DNA from: Sphingomonas montanisoli
GTDB lineage: Bacteria; Pseudomonadota; Alphaproteobacteria; Sphingomonadales; Sphingomonadaceae
Assembly (NCBI RefSeq): GCF_008274695.1
Contig: NZ_VTOU01000003.1
Coordinates: 930,001-994,000 of the forward strand
Direction: 5' to 3'
DNA: 64,000 nt
Shown in pieces: positions 7,030-16,821 of the stretch. How positions within the stretch are numbered: position 1 is the first letter of the stretch; each line of letters starts with the position of its first letter. The notes under the pieces are model-generated. The model searched no databases. It was not told the origin of the DNA and worked only from the letters and a program-made list of their open reading frames with translations. Both the position numbers and the translations under genes were made by a program.

Positions 7030-8997
7030 ATGAGTGTAACGCCACGCCAGCTCGCCAACGCCATCCGGGCGCTGTCGATGGATGCCGTGCAGGCCGCCAA
7101 TTCGGGCCATCCGGGCATGCCGATGGGCATGGCCGACGTCGCGACCGAATTGTTCACCAACCATCTGAAGTTCGATCCGCTGCAGCCCAAATGGGCCGAT
7201 CGCGACCGTTTCGTCCTGTCGGCGGGGCATGGATCGATGCTGATCTATTCGCTGCTCCACCTGACCGGCTATGCGCGCCCCACGATCGAGGACATCGCGA
7301 ATTTCCGCCAGCTGCACAGCCCGTGCGCCGGCCACCCCGAGAATTTCGAGCTTGCCGGGGTCGAGGCGACCACCGGTCCCCTCGGTTCGGGCCTGGCCAC
7401 CGCAGTCGGCATGGCGATCGCCGAACGGCATCTGAACGCCGTGTTCGGCGACGATCTGGTCGATCACCGTACCTGGGTCCTCGCCGGCGACGGCTGCCTG
7501 ATGGAAGGCGTCAACCATGAGGCGATCGGTCTCGCTGGGCATCTGAAGCTCGGCAAGCTGATCGTGCTTTGGGACGACAACCGTATCACCATCGACGGCG
7601 CGGTCTCGCTCTCGTCGTCCGAAGACGTGATGGCGCGCTACGCCGCGACCGGCTGGCACACCGTCGCTTGCGACGGGCATGATGCGGCGTCGATCGCCAA
7701 GGCGCTGGAAGCGGCCAAGACCGATCCGCGCCCTTCGATCGTCCAGTGCACCACGGTCATCGGCTATGGCGCCCCGAATAAGCAGGGCACGTCGGCCACC
7801 CACGGTTCGGCGCTTGGCACCGATGAAGTCGCGGCCACCCGCACCGAACTTGGCTGGACGTCCGAGCCGTTCGTCATCCCCGCCGACATCGCCGAAGCGT
7901 GGCGGGCCGCCGGCCATCGCGGCTCGTCGGTTCGCTCACAGTGGGAATCGCGCCTTGTCGCCAATGGTCAGCGCGCCGAGTTCGAGCGTCGCATGGCGGG
8001 CAAACTGCCGGCCGACTTCTCGCTCCAGCCTTATCTCGAAGGCCTGATTGCGAACCCGCAGAAGGTCGCGACCCGCAAGGCATCTGAAATGGTGCTCGGT
8101 CCGATCAACGATCAGCTTCCCGAGACGATCGGCGGTTCGGCCGATCTGACCGGGTCGAACAACACCAAGACCAAGGGCCAGGCGCCGCTCACCGCCGATG
8201 ATTATAGCGGTCGCTATATTTATTACGGCATCCGCGAATTCGGCATGGCCTGCGCCATGAACGGCCTCGCGCTCCACGGCGGCGTGATCCCTTATGGCGG
8301 CACCTTCCTGGTATTTTCGGACTATTGCCGTGGCGCGATCCGCCTGTCGGCGCTTCAGCAGCAGCGCGTCGTCTATGTCATGACGCACGATTCGATCGGG
8401 CTGGGCGAAGACGGCCCGACCCATCAGCCGATCGAGCATCTGATGAGCCTGCGCGTGATGCCGAACCTCGACGTCTATCGCCCGTGCGACGTGATCGAGA
8501 CGGCCGAATGCTGGCAGCTGAGCCTCGAAAAGGCCGATGGTCCTTCGCTCCTCGCTCTGTCGCGCGAAGGTCTGCCGCAGCTGCGCACCGATATCTCGCA
8601 GAACTTCTCCGCGCTGGGCGCCTATCGCCTCAAGCCCGCGACGGCCGCGCGCAAGGTCGTGCTGATCGCGAGCGGCTCGGAGGTCGAGATCGCGGTGGCC
8701 ACCGCAACGAAGCTTGAAGAAGCCGGCATCGGTGCCGATGTCGTTTCGATGCCCAGCTGGGAGCGGTTCGACGCGCAGGACGAAGCCTATAAGGACGGCA
8801 TCCTGCCGGCCGACGCGCTGCTCGTCTCGATCGAGGCCGGCTCGACGATCGGCTGGGAACGCTATGTCGGCCGCAAGGGGCTGCGTTTCGGCCTCGACGG
8901 GTTTGGCGCCTCGGCCCCCGTCAAGGCGCTCTACGACCATTTCGGCCTGACCGCCGACAAGATTGCCCCGCAGATCATCGGGGCGCTTTCGAACTGA
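7030..8997 (+). CDS. tkt: Transketolase
   Basis: A 655-residue cytoplasmic enzyme of full family length. It moves two-carbon ketol units between sugar phosphates in the pentose phosphate pathway using thiamine diphosphate. The start (ANAIRALSMDAVQAANSGHP) is typical. The ThDP motif begins at GDGCLMEGVNHEA and continues to WDDN. The pyrimidine domain shows YYGIREFGMACAMNG, with the catalytic Glu in REFGM. It is the first gene of a run that continues with gap (17 bases later), pgk and aldolase. The thiE gene at the end of the run and thiL elsewhere in the window serve thiamine cofactor supply. Confidence 0.97.
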   Translation: MSVTPRQLANAIRALSMDAVQAANSGHPGMPMGMADVATELFTNHLKFDPLQPKWADRDRFVLSAGHGSMLIYSLLHLTGYARPTIEDIANFRQLHSPCAGHPENFELAGVEATTGPLGSGLATAVGMAIAERHLNAVFGDDLVDHRTWVLAGDGCLMEGVNHEAIGLAGHLKLGKLIVLWDDNRITIDGAVSLSSSEDVMARYAATGWHTVACDGHDAASIAKALEAAKTDPRPSIVQCTTVIGYGAPNKQGTSATHGSALGTDEVAATRTELGWTSEPFVIPADIAEAWRAAGHRGSSVRSQWESRLVANGQRAEFERRMAGKLPADFSLQPYLEGLIANPQKVATRKASEMVLGPINDQLPETIGGSADLTGSNNTKTKGQAPLTADDYSGRYIYYGIREFGMACAMNGLALHGGVIPYGGTFLVFSDYCRGAIRLSALQQQRVVYVMTHDSIGLGEDGPTHQPIEHLMSLRVMPNLDVYRPCDVIETAECWQLSLEKADGPSLLALSREGLPQLRTDISQNFSALGAYRLKPATAARKVVLIASGSEVEIAVATATKLEEAGIGADVVSMPSWERFDAQDEAYKDGILPADALLVSIEAGSTIGWERYVGRKGLRFGLDGFGASAPVKALYDHFGLTADKIAPQIIGALSN

Positions 8998-9014
8998 GCA
9001 AGGAGTAAGCGAGT

Positions 9015-10025
9015 ATGGCCGTGAAGGTTGCGATCAACGGGTTCGGGCGTATCGGTCGCCTTGTGGCGCGCGCCATTCTTTCGCGCACCGACCATGATCT
9101 GGAGTTGGTCGCGATCAACGATCTGGGCGACGCCAAGTCCAATGCTCTGCTGTTCAAGCGCGATTCGGTGCACGGCAATTGGGCCGGCGAAGTCGGCGTC
9201 GACGGCGACAGCCTCGTCATCAACGGCAAGAAGATCAAGGTCACGGCCGAGCGTGATCCCGCCAACCTGCCGCACGCGGCACTGGGCGTCGACATCGCGC
9301 TCGAATGCACCGGCATCTTCACCGACAAGGCGAAGGCCAGCGCGCATCTGACCGCCGGCGCCAAGCGCGTCGTGATCTCGGCACCCGGCACCAATGTCGA
9401 CAAGACGATCGTGTTCGGCGTCAATCACGACAAGCTGACCGCCGATGACATCGTCATCTCCAACGCCAGCTGCACCACCAACTGCCTGGCGCCGCTCGCC
9501 AAGGTGCTGAACGACGCGCTCGGCATCGAGAGCGGCTTCATGACGACGATCCACAGCTACACCAACGATCAGAACACGCTGGATCAGCTGCACAAGGACA
9601 TGCGCCGCGCGCGCGCTGCCGCCGTCTCGATGATCCCGACCTCGACCGGCGCCGCCCGCGCGGTGGGTGAGGTTCTGCCGGAGCTGAAGGGCAAGCTGGA
9701 TGGTTCGTCGGTCCGCGTGCCGACCCCGAACGTCTCGGTCGTCGACCTCAAGTTCATCGCCAAGAAGGACACGACCGTCGCCCAGGTCAACGAACTGCTG
9801 AAGGCGGCATCGGAAGCCGGTCCGCTCAAGGGCGTGCTGGGTTATTCGGACGAGCCGCTGGTCTCGATCGACTATAATGGCGATCCGCGCAGCTCGACCG
9901 TCGACAGCCTGGAAACTGCCGTCGTGGACGGCAAGCTGGTGCGTGTGCTCAGCTGGTACGACAATGAATGGGGCTTTTCGAACCGCATGATCGATACCAC
10001 CGGTATCGTGGCGAAGTTCCTCTAA
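9015..10025 (+). CDS. gap: Glyceraldehyde-3-phosphate dehydrogenase, type I
   Basis: A 336-residue phosphorylating GAPDH. The NAD-binding start [17 protein letters not shown] and the catalytic segment [13 protein letters not shown] (Cys nucleophile at about 156) are intact, with the downstream [12 protein letters not shown] typical of the family. A clear ribosome-binding site (AAGGAG) sits 9 bases before the ATG. The enzyme oxidises glyceraldehyde 3-phosphate to 1,3-bisphosphoglycerate, which the next gene product (Pgk) uses. A strong hairpin terminator directly follows, so pgk may partly depend on read-through or its own promoter. Confidence 0.97.
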   Translation: MAVKVAINGFGRIGRLVARAILSRTDHDLELVAINDLGDAKSNALLFKRDSVHGNWAGEVGVDGDSLVINGKKIKVTAERDPANLPHAALGVDIALECTGIFTDKAKASAHLTAGAKRVVISAPGTNVDKTIVFGVNHDKLTADDIVISNASCTTNCLAPLAKVLNDALGIESGFMTTIHSYTNDQNTLDQLHKDMRRARAAAVSMIPTSTGAARAVGEVLPELKGKLDGSSVRVPTPNVSVVDLKFIAKKDTTVAQVNELLKAASEAGPLKGVLGYSDEPLVSIDYNGDPRSSTVDSLETAVVDGKLVRVLSWYDNEWGFSNRMIDTTGIVAKFL

Positions 10026-10033
10026 GAACCATC

Positions 10034-10066
10034 GGGGCGGCCCCCAAGGGCCGCCCCTTTCTTTTC
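10034..10066 (+). terminator. Rho-independent terminator-like hairpin between gap and pgk
   Basis: The arms GGGGCGGCCC (10034-10043) and GGGCCGCCCC (10048-10057) pair perfectly around a 4-base loop and are followed by TTTCTTTT. It lies 9 bases after the gap stop and 19 bases before the pgk start. It probably reduces transcription into pgk or stabilises the tkt-gap messenger. Confidence 0.75.
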
Positions 10067-10084
10067 CTCTATCAAGGTGCCGGC

Positions 10085-11275
10085 ATGACCTTCAAGAGCC
10101 TCGACGACATCGGCGAAATCAAGGGCAAGCGCGTCCTGGTCCGCGAGGATCTGAACGTGCCGATGGACGACGGCAAGGTCACCGACGACACCCGGCTGCG
10201 CGCCGCCGCCCCGACGATCGCCGAATTGGCGGACAAGGGCGCGATCGTGCTGATCCTCGCGCATTTCGGCCGCCCCAAGGGCGAGCGTAACCCCGACATG
10301 AGCCTGGCGATGGTCACCACGCCGCTGCGCGACGTTCTGGGCCGCGACGTGCGCTTCATCGGCGATTGCGTGGGCGAGCAGGCTGAGGAGGCGGTTGCGC
10401 AGCTCCAGCCAGGCGACATCGCGATCCTGGAAAACACCCGCTTCCACAAGGGTGAGGAGAAGAACGACCCCGAACTCGCCAAGGCGATGGCGAAGCTGGG
10501 CGATCTCTACGTCAACGACGCCTTCTCGGCCGCGCATCGCGCGCACGTCTCGACCGAAGGCCTCGCGCACATTCTGCCTGCCTTCGCGGGCCGCTCGATG
10601 CAGGCCGAGCTTGAGGCGCTCGAAAAGGCGCTCGGCAAGCCCGAACATCCGGTGATGGCTGTCGTCGGCGGCGCCAAGGTCTCGACCAAGCTCGACGTGC
10701 TCAAGCAGATGGTGACCCAGGTCGACCATCTCGTGATCGGTGGCGGCATGGCCAACACCTTCCTCGCCGCGCGCGGCGTGAATGTCGGCAAGTCGCTGTG
10801 CGAGCATGACCTTAAGGACACCGCGCTCGAAATCCTCGACGCGGCGGACAAGGCCGATTGCACCGTCCACCTGCCCTATGACGTGGTGGTGTCGAAGGAA
10901 TTCCGCGCCAATCCGCCCGTCCGCACGATCAACGTCCACGAAGTGGCCGACGACGAGATGATCCTCGATTGTGGCCCGTCCGCCAGCGAGCAGATCGCCG
11001 ATGCGCTCAAGACCTGCAAGACGCTCGTCTGGAATGGCCCGCTCGGCGCGTTCGAAATGGCGCCGTTCGATACGGCGACGATGGCGCTGGCGAAGATTAC
11101 CGCAGCGCTCACTAAGTCGGGCTCGCTCATTTCGGTCGCGGGTGGTGGCGATACGGTCGCGGCGGTCAACGTCGCGGGCGTCGCGGACGACCTGACGTTC
11201 GTGTCGACCGCGGGCGGCGCCTTCCTGGAATGGATGGAAGGCCGCGAGTTGCCGGGGGTCGCTGCTCTCGGCTGA
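10085..11275 (+). CDS. pgk: Phosphoglycerate kinase
   Basis: A 396-residue enzyme of normal length. The N-terminal substrate site reads [20 protein letters not shown], and the hinge and C-terminal nucleotide domain show GGGMANTF and GGGDTVAAV. It makes ATP and 3-phosphoglycerate from 1,3-bisphosphoglycerate. ATG at 10085 follows the gap terminator. An in-frame upstream extension would run back into gap and is rejected. The stop overlaps the VOC gene start by one base (TGATG). Confidence 0.97.
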   Translation: MTFKSLDDIGEIKGKRVLVREDLNVPMDDGKVTDDTRLRAAAPTIAELADKGAIVLILAHFGRPKGERNPDMSLAMVTTPLRDVLGRDVRFIGDCVGEQAEEAVAQLQPGDIAILENTRFHKGEEKNDPELAKAMAKLGDLYVNDAFSAAHRAHVSTEGLAHILPAFAGRSMQAELEALEKALGKPEHPVMAVVGGAKVSTKLDVLKQMVTQVDHLVIGGGMANTFLAARGVNVGKSLCEHDLKDTALEILDAADKADCTVHLPYDVVVSKEFRANPPVRTINVHEVADDEMILDCGPSASEQIADALKTCKTLVWNGPLGAFEMAPFDTATMALAKITAALTKSGSLISVAGGGDTVAAVNVAGVADDLTFVSTAGGAFLEWMEGRELPGVAALG

Positions 11276-11697
11276 TGATCACTATCCGTGCCATCGACCA
11301 TGTCGTGTTCCGGGTCGTCGACCTCGAACGGATGGCGCGATTCTATACCGATGTGCTCGGTGCCCGCTTCGAGAAGCATCAGGAGGCAATCGGCCTTCAT
11401 CAGCTTCGGGTGGGCGATGCGCTGATCGACCTGATACCGGTCGACGGACCGCTGGGTGCCAAAGGTGGCGCGGCACCCGGCATCGAGGGCCGCAACGTCG
11501 ACCATATCTGCTTCCGCGTCCTCCCCTGGGACGGGGATGCGATCTTGAGAGAGCTGGAGGGGCATGGAATCACGGCCGAAATCGCCTCGCGCTACGGCGC
11601 AGAAGGTGAAGGGCCGTCGATCTACCTCACCGATCCTGAAGGCAATATGCTGGAGCTCAAGGGTCCGCCCTGGGCGCCGGTGCCGAAACCGAACTGA
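11275..11697 (+). CDS. VOC superfamily (glyoxalase/bleomycin resistance) protein
   Basis: A 140-residue single-module VOC protein. It has the paired beta-alpha-beta-beta-beta pattern: IRAIDHVVFRVVDLERMARF at the start, NVDHICFRV in the middle and YLTDPEGNMLELKGP at the end. The His residues of IDHV and VDHI and the Glu of MLELK are candidate metal ligands. Such proteins include glyoxalase I-type lyases and dioxygenases. The substrate is unknown. Its start overlaps the pgk stop, so it belongs to the glycolytic operon, where a role in triose-phosphate by-product (methylglyoxal) removal is a reasonable but unproven guess. Confidence 0.85.
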   Translation: MITIRAIDHVVFRVVDLERMARFYTDVLGARFEKHQEAIGLHQLRVGDALIDLIPVDGPLGAKGGAAPGIEGRNVDHICFRVLPWDGDAILRELEGHGITAEIASRYGAEGEGPSIYLTDPEGNMLELKGPPWAPVPKPN

Positions 11698-11723
11698 ACA
11701 CACCATCCACCGGAGGCCAGCCG

Positions 11724-12623
11724 ATGACGATTGACCAGAAGACGAGCGAAAAGGTTGCGAAGGGCGACGGCTTCATCGCCGCACTCGACCAGAGCGGCGG
11801 TTCGACGCCCAAGGCGCTGAAGGGCTATGGCATCGACGAAAGCGCCTGGTCCGACGAAGCCGGCATGTACGCGCTGATCCACGATATGCGCAGCCGCATC
11901 ATCACCTCACCCGCTTTCAGCGGCGACAAGGTGCTCGGCGCGATCCTGTTCGAGCGCACGATGGATGGCCAGGTCGATGGCAAGCCGACCCCGCAGGCGC
12001 TGCTCGATCGCGGTGTCATACCCTTCATCAAGATCGACAAGGGCCTCGAGGATGAGGCGAACGGCGTCCAGCTGATGAAGCCGATGCCCGAACTCGACGC
12101 GCTGCTCGCAAAGTCGAAGGCGCTGGGCGTTTACGGCACCAAGGAGCGTTCGGTGATCAACCTCGCGAATCGCGAGGGCATCGCCGCTGTCGTCAAGCAG
12201 CAGTTCGAAATCGGCCAGCAGGTGCTCGCGGGCGGCCTCGTGCCGATCATCGAGCCCGAAGTGAACATCAAGAGCGCCGAGCGCGCCGAAGCCGACCAGA
12301 TCCTGCTCGAAGAGCTGGTGAAGGCGCTCGACGCGATGACCGGCGACGACAAGGTGATGCTGAAGCTGTCGCTGCCGACCAAGCCGGGCCTGTTCCAGCC
12401 GCTGGTCGATCATCCGCGCGTCCTGCGCGTCGTCGCGCTCTCGGGTGGTTTCGAACGCCCCGAGGCCTGCGTCGAACTCGCCAAGAATCCGGGCATCATC
12501 GCCAGCTTCAGCCGCGCGCTGCTCAACGATCTGCGCCACAGCATGACCGATGACGAGTTCAACGCGTCGCTGGGTCAGGCGATCGACGACATCTACACCG
12601 CTTCGGTCAAGAAGACGGTCTGA
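11724..12623 (+). CDS. Class I fructose-bisphosphate aldolase
   Basis: A 299-residue aldolase of the bacterial class I type. The start ends in GFIAALDQSGGSTPKALKGY, and the body holds PFIKIDKGL, VPIIEPEVNIKSAERAEAD and DKVMLKLSLPTKPGLF, where a Lys in the MLKLS strand is the likely Schiff-base residue. Class I enzymes need no metal. It cleaves or forms fructose 1,6-bisphosphate and fits the tkt-gap-pgk neighbourhood. An AACACACC-rich 26-base spacer with GGAGG precedes the ATG. Confidence 0.93.
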   Translation: MTIDQKTSEKVAKGDGFIAALDQSGGSTPKALKGYGIDESAWSDEAGMYALIHDMRSRIITSPAFSGDKVLGAILFERTMDGQVDGKPTPQALLDRGVIPFIKIDKGLEDEANGVQLMKPMPELDALLAKSKALGVYGTKERSVINLANREGIAAVVKQQFEIGQQVLAGGLVPIIEPEVNIKSAERAEADQILLEELVKALDAMTGDDKVMLKLSLPTKPGLFQPLVDHPRVLRVVALSGGFERPEACVELAKNPGIIASFSRALLNDLRHSMTDDEFNASLGQAIDDIYTASVKKTV

Positions 12624-12626
12624 TCG

Positions 12627-12971
12627 GTGACGGGGGCGGGGCGGATGTTCGGCATCTACCTCGCCCTCTCGATCCTCGGCGCGATCCTGCCGCTGTCGGC
12701 CTTCGCGCCTTGGTTCGTCGAGCATGGACTCGACCTTCCGGCCTTCGTGGCCGAACTTTTCTCCACCCGCATCGGCGCCTTCTTCGGCTGGGACGTAATC
12801 GTCACAGCGCTGGTGTTGTTCGTTCTGATCGCGGTCGAAGGCGCGCGGGCCGGCGTTCGCCATCGCTGGCTGCCAATTTTCGCGACATTAGCCGTCGGCG
12901 TGTCGTGTGGTCTGCCGCTATTCCTCGCGTTGCGCGAGCGTGCGCTTCGCGGAGGCCGTGATTTCGGCTAG
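12627..12971 (+). CDS. DUF2834-like small membrane protein
   Basis: A 114-residue protein from a GTG at 12627 (ATG at 12645 is an alternative). Three hydrophobic spans are visible: FGIYLALSILGAILPLSAFA, VIVTALVLFVLIAVEGA and WLPIFATLAVGVSCGLPLFL. The spacing, with an amphipathic stretch PAFVAELFSTRIGAFFGWDV before span 2, resembles DUF2834 membrane proteins, which have no known function. It lies 3 bases after the aldolase stop and 10 before thiE, so it is part of the same operon. Confidence 0.65.
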   Translation: MTGAGRMFGIYLALSILGAILPLSAFAPWFVEHGLDLPAFVAELFSTRIGAFFGWDVIVTALVLFVLIAVEGARAGVRHRWLPIFATLAVGVSCGLPLFLALRERALRGGRDFG

Positions 12972-12981
12972 GGGCGTCGGT

Positions 12982-13683
12982 ATGACTGATAATGATTTCG
13001 ATGACGAACTCCGCCTCGACCCCGGCTTCGCCGACCGTTTCGAGCACGATGCGAAAAAGCCCGCCTGCCAGCTTTATCTGATCTCCCCGCCGCGCATCGA
13101 TGCGGACTTTGGTGACGCGCTTACCGCCGCGCTCGACGCGGGGCCCGTTGCGGCGTTCCAGCTTCGGCTCAAGGGGATTGATGAACATGCGATCGCCGAT
13201 CTCGCACCGCCGCTCCAGGCGATCTGCGCGGACAAGGGCGTCGCGTTCATCGTGAATGATTCGATCGGGCTGGCGAAACGCCTGAATGCCGACGGCGTCC
13301 ATCTGGGTCAGGACGATGGCGACGCGCGTGAGGCGCGGGATATCCTCGGCCCCAATGCGCAGATCGGCGTGACCTGCCACGACAGTCGCCACCTCGCGAT
13401 GGAAGCAGGCGAGGCGGGTGCCGATTACGTCGCCTTCGGCGCGTTCTATCCGACCGAGACCAAGGAGACGAAGCACCAGCCTGAACTGTCGATCCTCGGC
13501 TGGTGGTCGACTTTGTTCGAAGTCCCTAGCGTCGCGATCGGCGGGATCACTCCGGAAAACGCCGCGCCGCTCATCGCGGCCGGCGCCGATTTCCTCGCGG
13601 TCAGTGGGGCGGTTTGGAACGATCCGGAGGGCCCGGCGGCCGCGGTAAAACGCTTCGCCGCCGTGCCGGGAATGGGATCCTAG
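12982..13683 (+). CDS. thiE: Thiamine phosphate synthase
   Basis: A 233-residue TIM-barrel enzyme that joins hydroxymethylpyrimidine diphosphate to thiazole phosphate. The diagnostic segments are VAAFQLRLKGI (phosphate contact), AFIVNDSIGLAKRLNADGVHLGQDD, and ADYVAFGAFYPTETK, with the phosphate-binding VAIGGITPENAAPLIAAGADF near the end. The product is later phosphorylated by ThiL, whose gene is at 47363-48298. Transketolase at the head of this operon is a thiamine-diphosphate enzyme. ATG 12982 is preferred over an upstream in-frame start that overlaps the DUF2834 gene. The stop shares CTAG with the convergent protease gene. Confidence 0.92.
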   Translation: MTDNDFDDELRLDPGFADRFEHDAKKPACQLYLISPPRIDADFGDALTAALDAGPVAAFQLRLKGIDEHAIADLAPPLQAICADKGVAFIVNDSIGLAKRLNADGVHLGQDDGDAREARDILGPNAQIGVTCHDSRHLAMEAGEAGADYVAFGAFYPTETKETKHQPELSILGWWSTLFEVPSVAIGGITPENAAPLIAAGADFLAVSGAVWNDPEGPAAAVKRFAAVPGMGS

Positions 13684-16028
13684 AAGCCCATCCCGTAACG
13701 CAGCGCCAGGCCCGCATCGGGCGTGGTCGACGCAAAGTGGTCGGGCTGGCGGCGGACAAAGGCGTTGGCGTCGAGCCAGCCATTGCCCAGCGCCAGACCA
13801 TAGCTTGCCTCGACATCGATCTCGCGACCCTTGGGCGTGAGGTTGAGGGTCGAGCGGCCGTAGCCGACCGATCCGCTCACATAGTCGTAGCTGGTCGGCA
13901 GGTTGAGTTTCAGCCCGCCCGATGCGACGCGCAGTGGCTGTGAGATGCGCAGGCCGAAGCGGCGCGTGGCACCGAAGTGACTCAGGTCGATCGCGAAGGC
14001 GTTGCTTGCGATGCGCCCGCCGCTCAGGGCGCCGGCGCGATCGGCCATGGTCCAGCCCTGGCGCGCGGCGATTGCCGCCTGCCAGCCCTGGCCCAGATCG
14101 TAATTGCCGCGCAGGTCGATCGTGGCGGTCGAGGCACCCCCGCCCCCGAACGCCGCACCGAAGCGGGCGCCGAGGACCGAGCGGTCCTCCCGCATCATCC
14201 CCACGCCCGCCGCCAGCGACAGCGCGCCGAAGCGACGATCGAGTCGGACGCTCGCCGCGGTGAAGTTGGCGACGTTGCGATTGCGCGCGATCCGTAGAGG
14301 GGCGGTCGACCCGCTCTCTCCCGCCAGCGTCAGGCCGGCGAAACCGAGATCGCGACGCAGCGCGAGAGACGGTCCTCGCACGTTCGCCATGCCGAAGGTC
14401 GAGGTTGCGTCGCGTGCGACGATGAACGGCAGTTCGGCGCGACCGTCAAGCATCGCCGACAGATGCGCCGCGCCTTCGCGGAAACCGAACAGAGCCTGCG
14501 AACGATCGCCGACACGCGCCAGGACACGCGCAGAGAGCATGCGGGCCGCCCGTGCCGAGTTCTGATCGAGGCCGAGCGCCCGCACGTCCGCCGGCGCGAA
14601 GTTACGATCGGCACCGACGTTGATCGACACCGAGATCGGGCCGGACGACAGCCCGGTCGAGCGCATTCCGCCGACCAGCGCATTGCCCAGCGGGCGGGCA
14701 CCGGGGCTTGCCGCCAACGTGCGGCCGAGGTCGAGATCGTAAGCGCGGCCATAGCTGTCGAGGATCACGGCGCGAGCGCCGCTCGACGATCCGCCCTGTG
14801 CGGCATCGCCCATCGCGGGACCGGTCCTGCCATTGGCCGAGGTGGTCGACACCGGGACCGCGCCACCCGCCAGGCTCGACGAACCCTGCGGCTGGAAAGC
14901 CTTGGCGAGATTCAGGACACCGCGCCCGAAGACGGCATCGACGCCCGCGTCGCCCGCATCGGTGGCGGTGGCATAAAGCAGGTCGACGATCTGCCTTCCG
15001 GTCAGCGTCGGGAAAGCCTGTGCCAGCACCGCGACAGCGCCCGCAATCGTCGGCGCCGAATAGGAGGTGCCGGAATAATAAAAATCCTTGCCCTCCTGAT
15101 TGAAGGCGCGGACGCCGTCGCCCAGTGCGGTCAGGTACACGGTGCCGAAGCTGCCCGCCTTGTTCGAAAAGCTGGAGATCGTGTTGTCGGTGCCGCGTGA
15201 TCCGGCGATGATCACCATGCCGTTCATGCCGCTGGCCGCCGCCATCTGCGCGAAGGCATCGGGATCGGCCGCGCCTTCGTTGCCCGCGGAGATCACGACG
15301 ACGATTCCCGCCTGCGCTGCCTGTCGCACCGCGGCGGTCAGCGTGCTGCTCGCCGCATAGCCGCCCAGCGAGATGTTGATGACGCGCGCGCCGTTGGTTC
15401 GCGCCAGATCGACGCCTTTCGCGATCGCCGAATCGGGGTGACTGCAGCCCTTCTCCGAAGCACAGCTGCCGACGCTGTCGGTGCGGGCGATCAGCAGGCT
15501 CGCGTCGAATGCGACGCCCATGATGTTGCTGCCGTTGCGCCCTGCCGCCGCGACGGCGGCGACCGAAGTGCCGTGCCCGCCCTCGTCGCCGATGCCACGA
15601 CTGCCGACCATGTCGGCGCTGGCTGCATCGATTCGGCCGCTGAACTGGCCGAGCGTGTCGGTAAGGCCGCTGTCGACCACCGCGATCTTCACGCCCTTGC
15701 CAGTCGCGCCGTTCTGATAGGCGGTGATCGCGCCCGAAGAGGTTACCGCGTTGGAGCGGCGATATTCGGCGTCGTCATAGTTGATCGACGACTTCTGCGT
15801 CGCGGGCGTCGGGAGCGTGGTCGTCGACGTGTTCGTCGTGGTCGTGTTCGTCGTCGGGGCGGTCACCACGACGTTCGACGGGGTGGTCGAGTCGGTGGTT
15901 GTCGATCCGGTGCTGGTGCTCGTGGTCGGCGCGGGTGTCGAGCTGACACCACCACCTCCGCCGCACCCGGACAACAGAATCATCGGCAAGGTGGCCGCGC
16001 ACAGGCGGACACCGAACTCATTACGCAT
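13680..16028 (-). CDS. Lipidated S8 subtilisin-like autotransporter protease
   Basis: A 782-residue secreted protease. A lipoprotein signal (ATLPMILLSGC, lipid Cys about 22) is followed by a Thr/Ser/Val-rich linker to about 80. The S8 domain has Asp in AVVDSGL (about 119), His in GGHGTSVAAVAAA (about 152), the oxyanion Asn in SAGNEG (about 250) and Ser in YSGTSYSAPTIAGA (about 322). The last 280 residues are beta-rich and end in phenylalanine, as outer-membrane barrels do. Lipidated subtilisin autotransporters such as NalP and SphB1 process other surface proteins. A GGAG sits 7 bases before ATG 16028, so that start is chosen over a longer frame. Confidence 0.88.
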   Translation of the reverse strand: MRNEFGVRLCAATLPMILLSGCGGGGGVSSTPAPTTSTSTGSTTTDSTTPSNVVVTAPTTNTTTTNTSTTTLPTPATQKSSINYDDAEYRRSNAVTSSGAITAYQNGATGKGVKIAVVDSGLTDTLGQFSGRIDAASADMVGSRGIGDEGGHGTSVAAVAAAGRNGSNIMGVAFDASLLIARTDSVGSCASEKGCSHPDSAIAKGVDLARTNGARVINISLGGYAASSTLTAAVRQAAQAGIVVVISAGNEGAADPDAFAQMAAASGMNGMVIIAGSRGTDNTISSFSNKAGSFGTVYLTALGDGVRAFNQEGKDFYYSGTSYSAPTIAGAVAVLAQAFPTLTGRQIVDLLYATATDAGDAGVDAVFGRGVLNLAKAFQPQGSSSLAGGAVPVSTTSANGRTGPAMGDAAQGGSSSGARAVILDSYGRAYDLDLGRTLAASPGARPLGNALVGGMRSTGLSSGPISVSINVGADRNFAPADVRALGLDQNSARAARMLSARVLARVGDRSQALFGFREGAAHLSAMLDGRAELPFIVARDATSTFGMANVRGPSLALRRDLGFAGLTLAGESGSTAPLRIARNRNVANFTAASVRLDRRFGALSLAAGVGMMREDRSVLGARFGAAFGGGGASTATIDLRGNYDLGQGWQAAIAARQGWTMADRAGALSGGRIASNAFAIDLSHFGATRRFGLRISQPLRVASGGLKLNLPTSYDYVSGSVGYGRSTLNLTPKGREIDVEASYGLALGNGWLDANAFVRRQPDHFASTTPDAGLALRYGMGF

Positions 16029-16149
16029 ACAACGCTCCGCGAACTGGAAATCGGGTGGAGCATCGCGCAATCGTTTAAAGATAGGCTTAACGCCGCCTTC
16101 ACCATGATCGCTTGCGGCTTTGGCGAGCAACGCCTAGTCGGCTCGGCGC

Positions 16150-16821
16150 ATGATCCCCGCGCTTTCCCACGTCGATTGCTGGATCTTCGATCTGGACAAT
16201 ACGCTCTATCCGGCGTCGGCCGATCTGTTCGGCCATATCGACGTGCGCATGGGCCTCTACATTCAGCGGCTGCTGGGGGTGGACCCGGAGGAAGCGCACC
16301 GGATCCAGAAGGGTCTGTTCCGCGATCACGGCACCACCCTGTCGGGGCTGATGACGACGCACGACATCGATCCACACGAATTCCTGGCCTTCGTCCACGA
16401 TATCGAGATGGATTCACTCGCCGAGGATCGCCGGATCGTCGAAGGCATCGCCGAACTGCCCGGCCGCAAGCTGATCTTCACCAATGGCGATCGCGATTAT
16501 GCGGGCCGGGTCCTGCAGAAGCTGGGCCTGTCGACCACCTTCGAGGCGATCCACGACATCCACGCCTGCGCTTATCAGCCCAAGCCCCATGCCGCGAGCT
16601 ATGCCAGCATGGTCGACGCGCTGGGCGTGACGCCGCACAGCGCCCTGTTCGTCGACGATATGTCGCGCAACCTGAAGCCCGCCAAGGCGATCGGGCTGAC
16701 GACGGTGTGGGTCAACAACGGCTCGGATCATGGCGATCATGGCCATGATCCCGACCATATCGATTTCGAGATCAACGACGTCGGCCAGTGGCTCGACGAG
16801 ATTTTAGGGAAGATCAGATGA
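16150..16821 (+). CDS. HAD-family pyrimidine 5'-nucleotidase
   Basis: A 223-residue HAD hydrolase. Motif I is [11 protein letters not shown], motif II is [12 protein letters not shown], the conserved Lys lies in [10 protein letters not shown] and motif III is [11 protein letters not shown]. This arrangement (HAD IA, with the helical cap between motifs I and II) matches the SDT1-like pyrimidine 5'-nucleotidase group, which removes phosphate from UMP or CMP. A histidine/aspartate-rich patch ([13 protein letters not shown]) near the C-terminus may bind metal. It overlaps dapD by 4 bases. Confidence 0.85.
   Translation: MIPALSHVDCWIFDLDNTLYPASADLFGHIDVRMGLYIQRLLGVDPEEAHRIQKGLFRDHGTTLSGLMTTHDIDPHEFLAFVHDIEMDSLAEDRRIVEGIAELPGRKLIFTNGDRDYAGRVLQKLGLSTTFEAIHDIHACAYQPKPHAASYASMVDALGVTPHSALFVDDMSRNLKPAKAIGLTTVWVNNGSDHGDHGHDPDHIDFEINDVGQWLDEILGKIR

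Noticed and set aside
15785-15965. Low-complexity GT-rich stretch as a tandem repeat
   Set aside because: It encodes the Thr/Ser/Val-rich tether of the protease gene on the minus strand and has no regular repeat unit.
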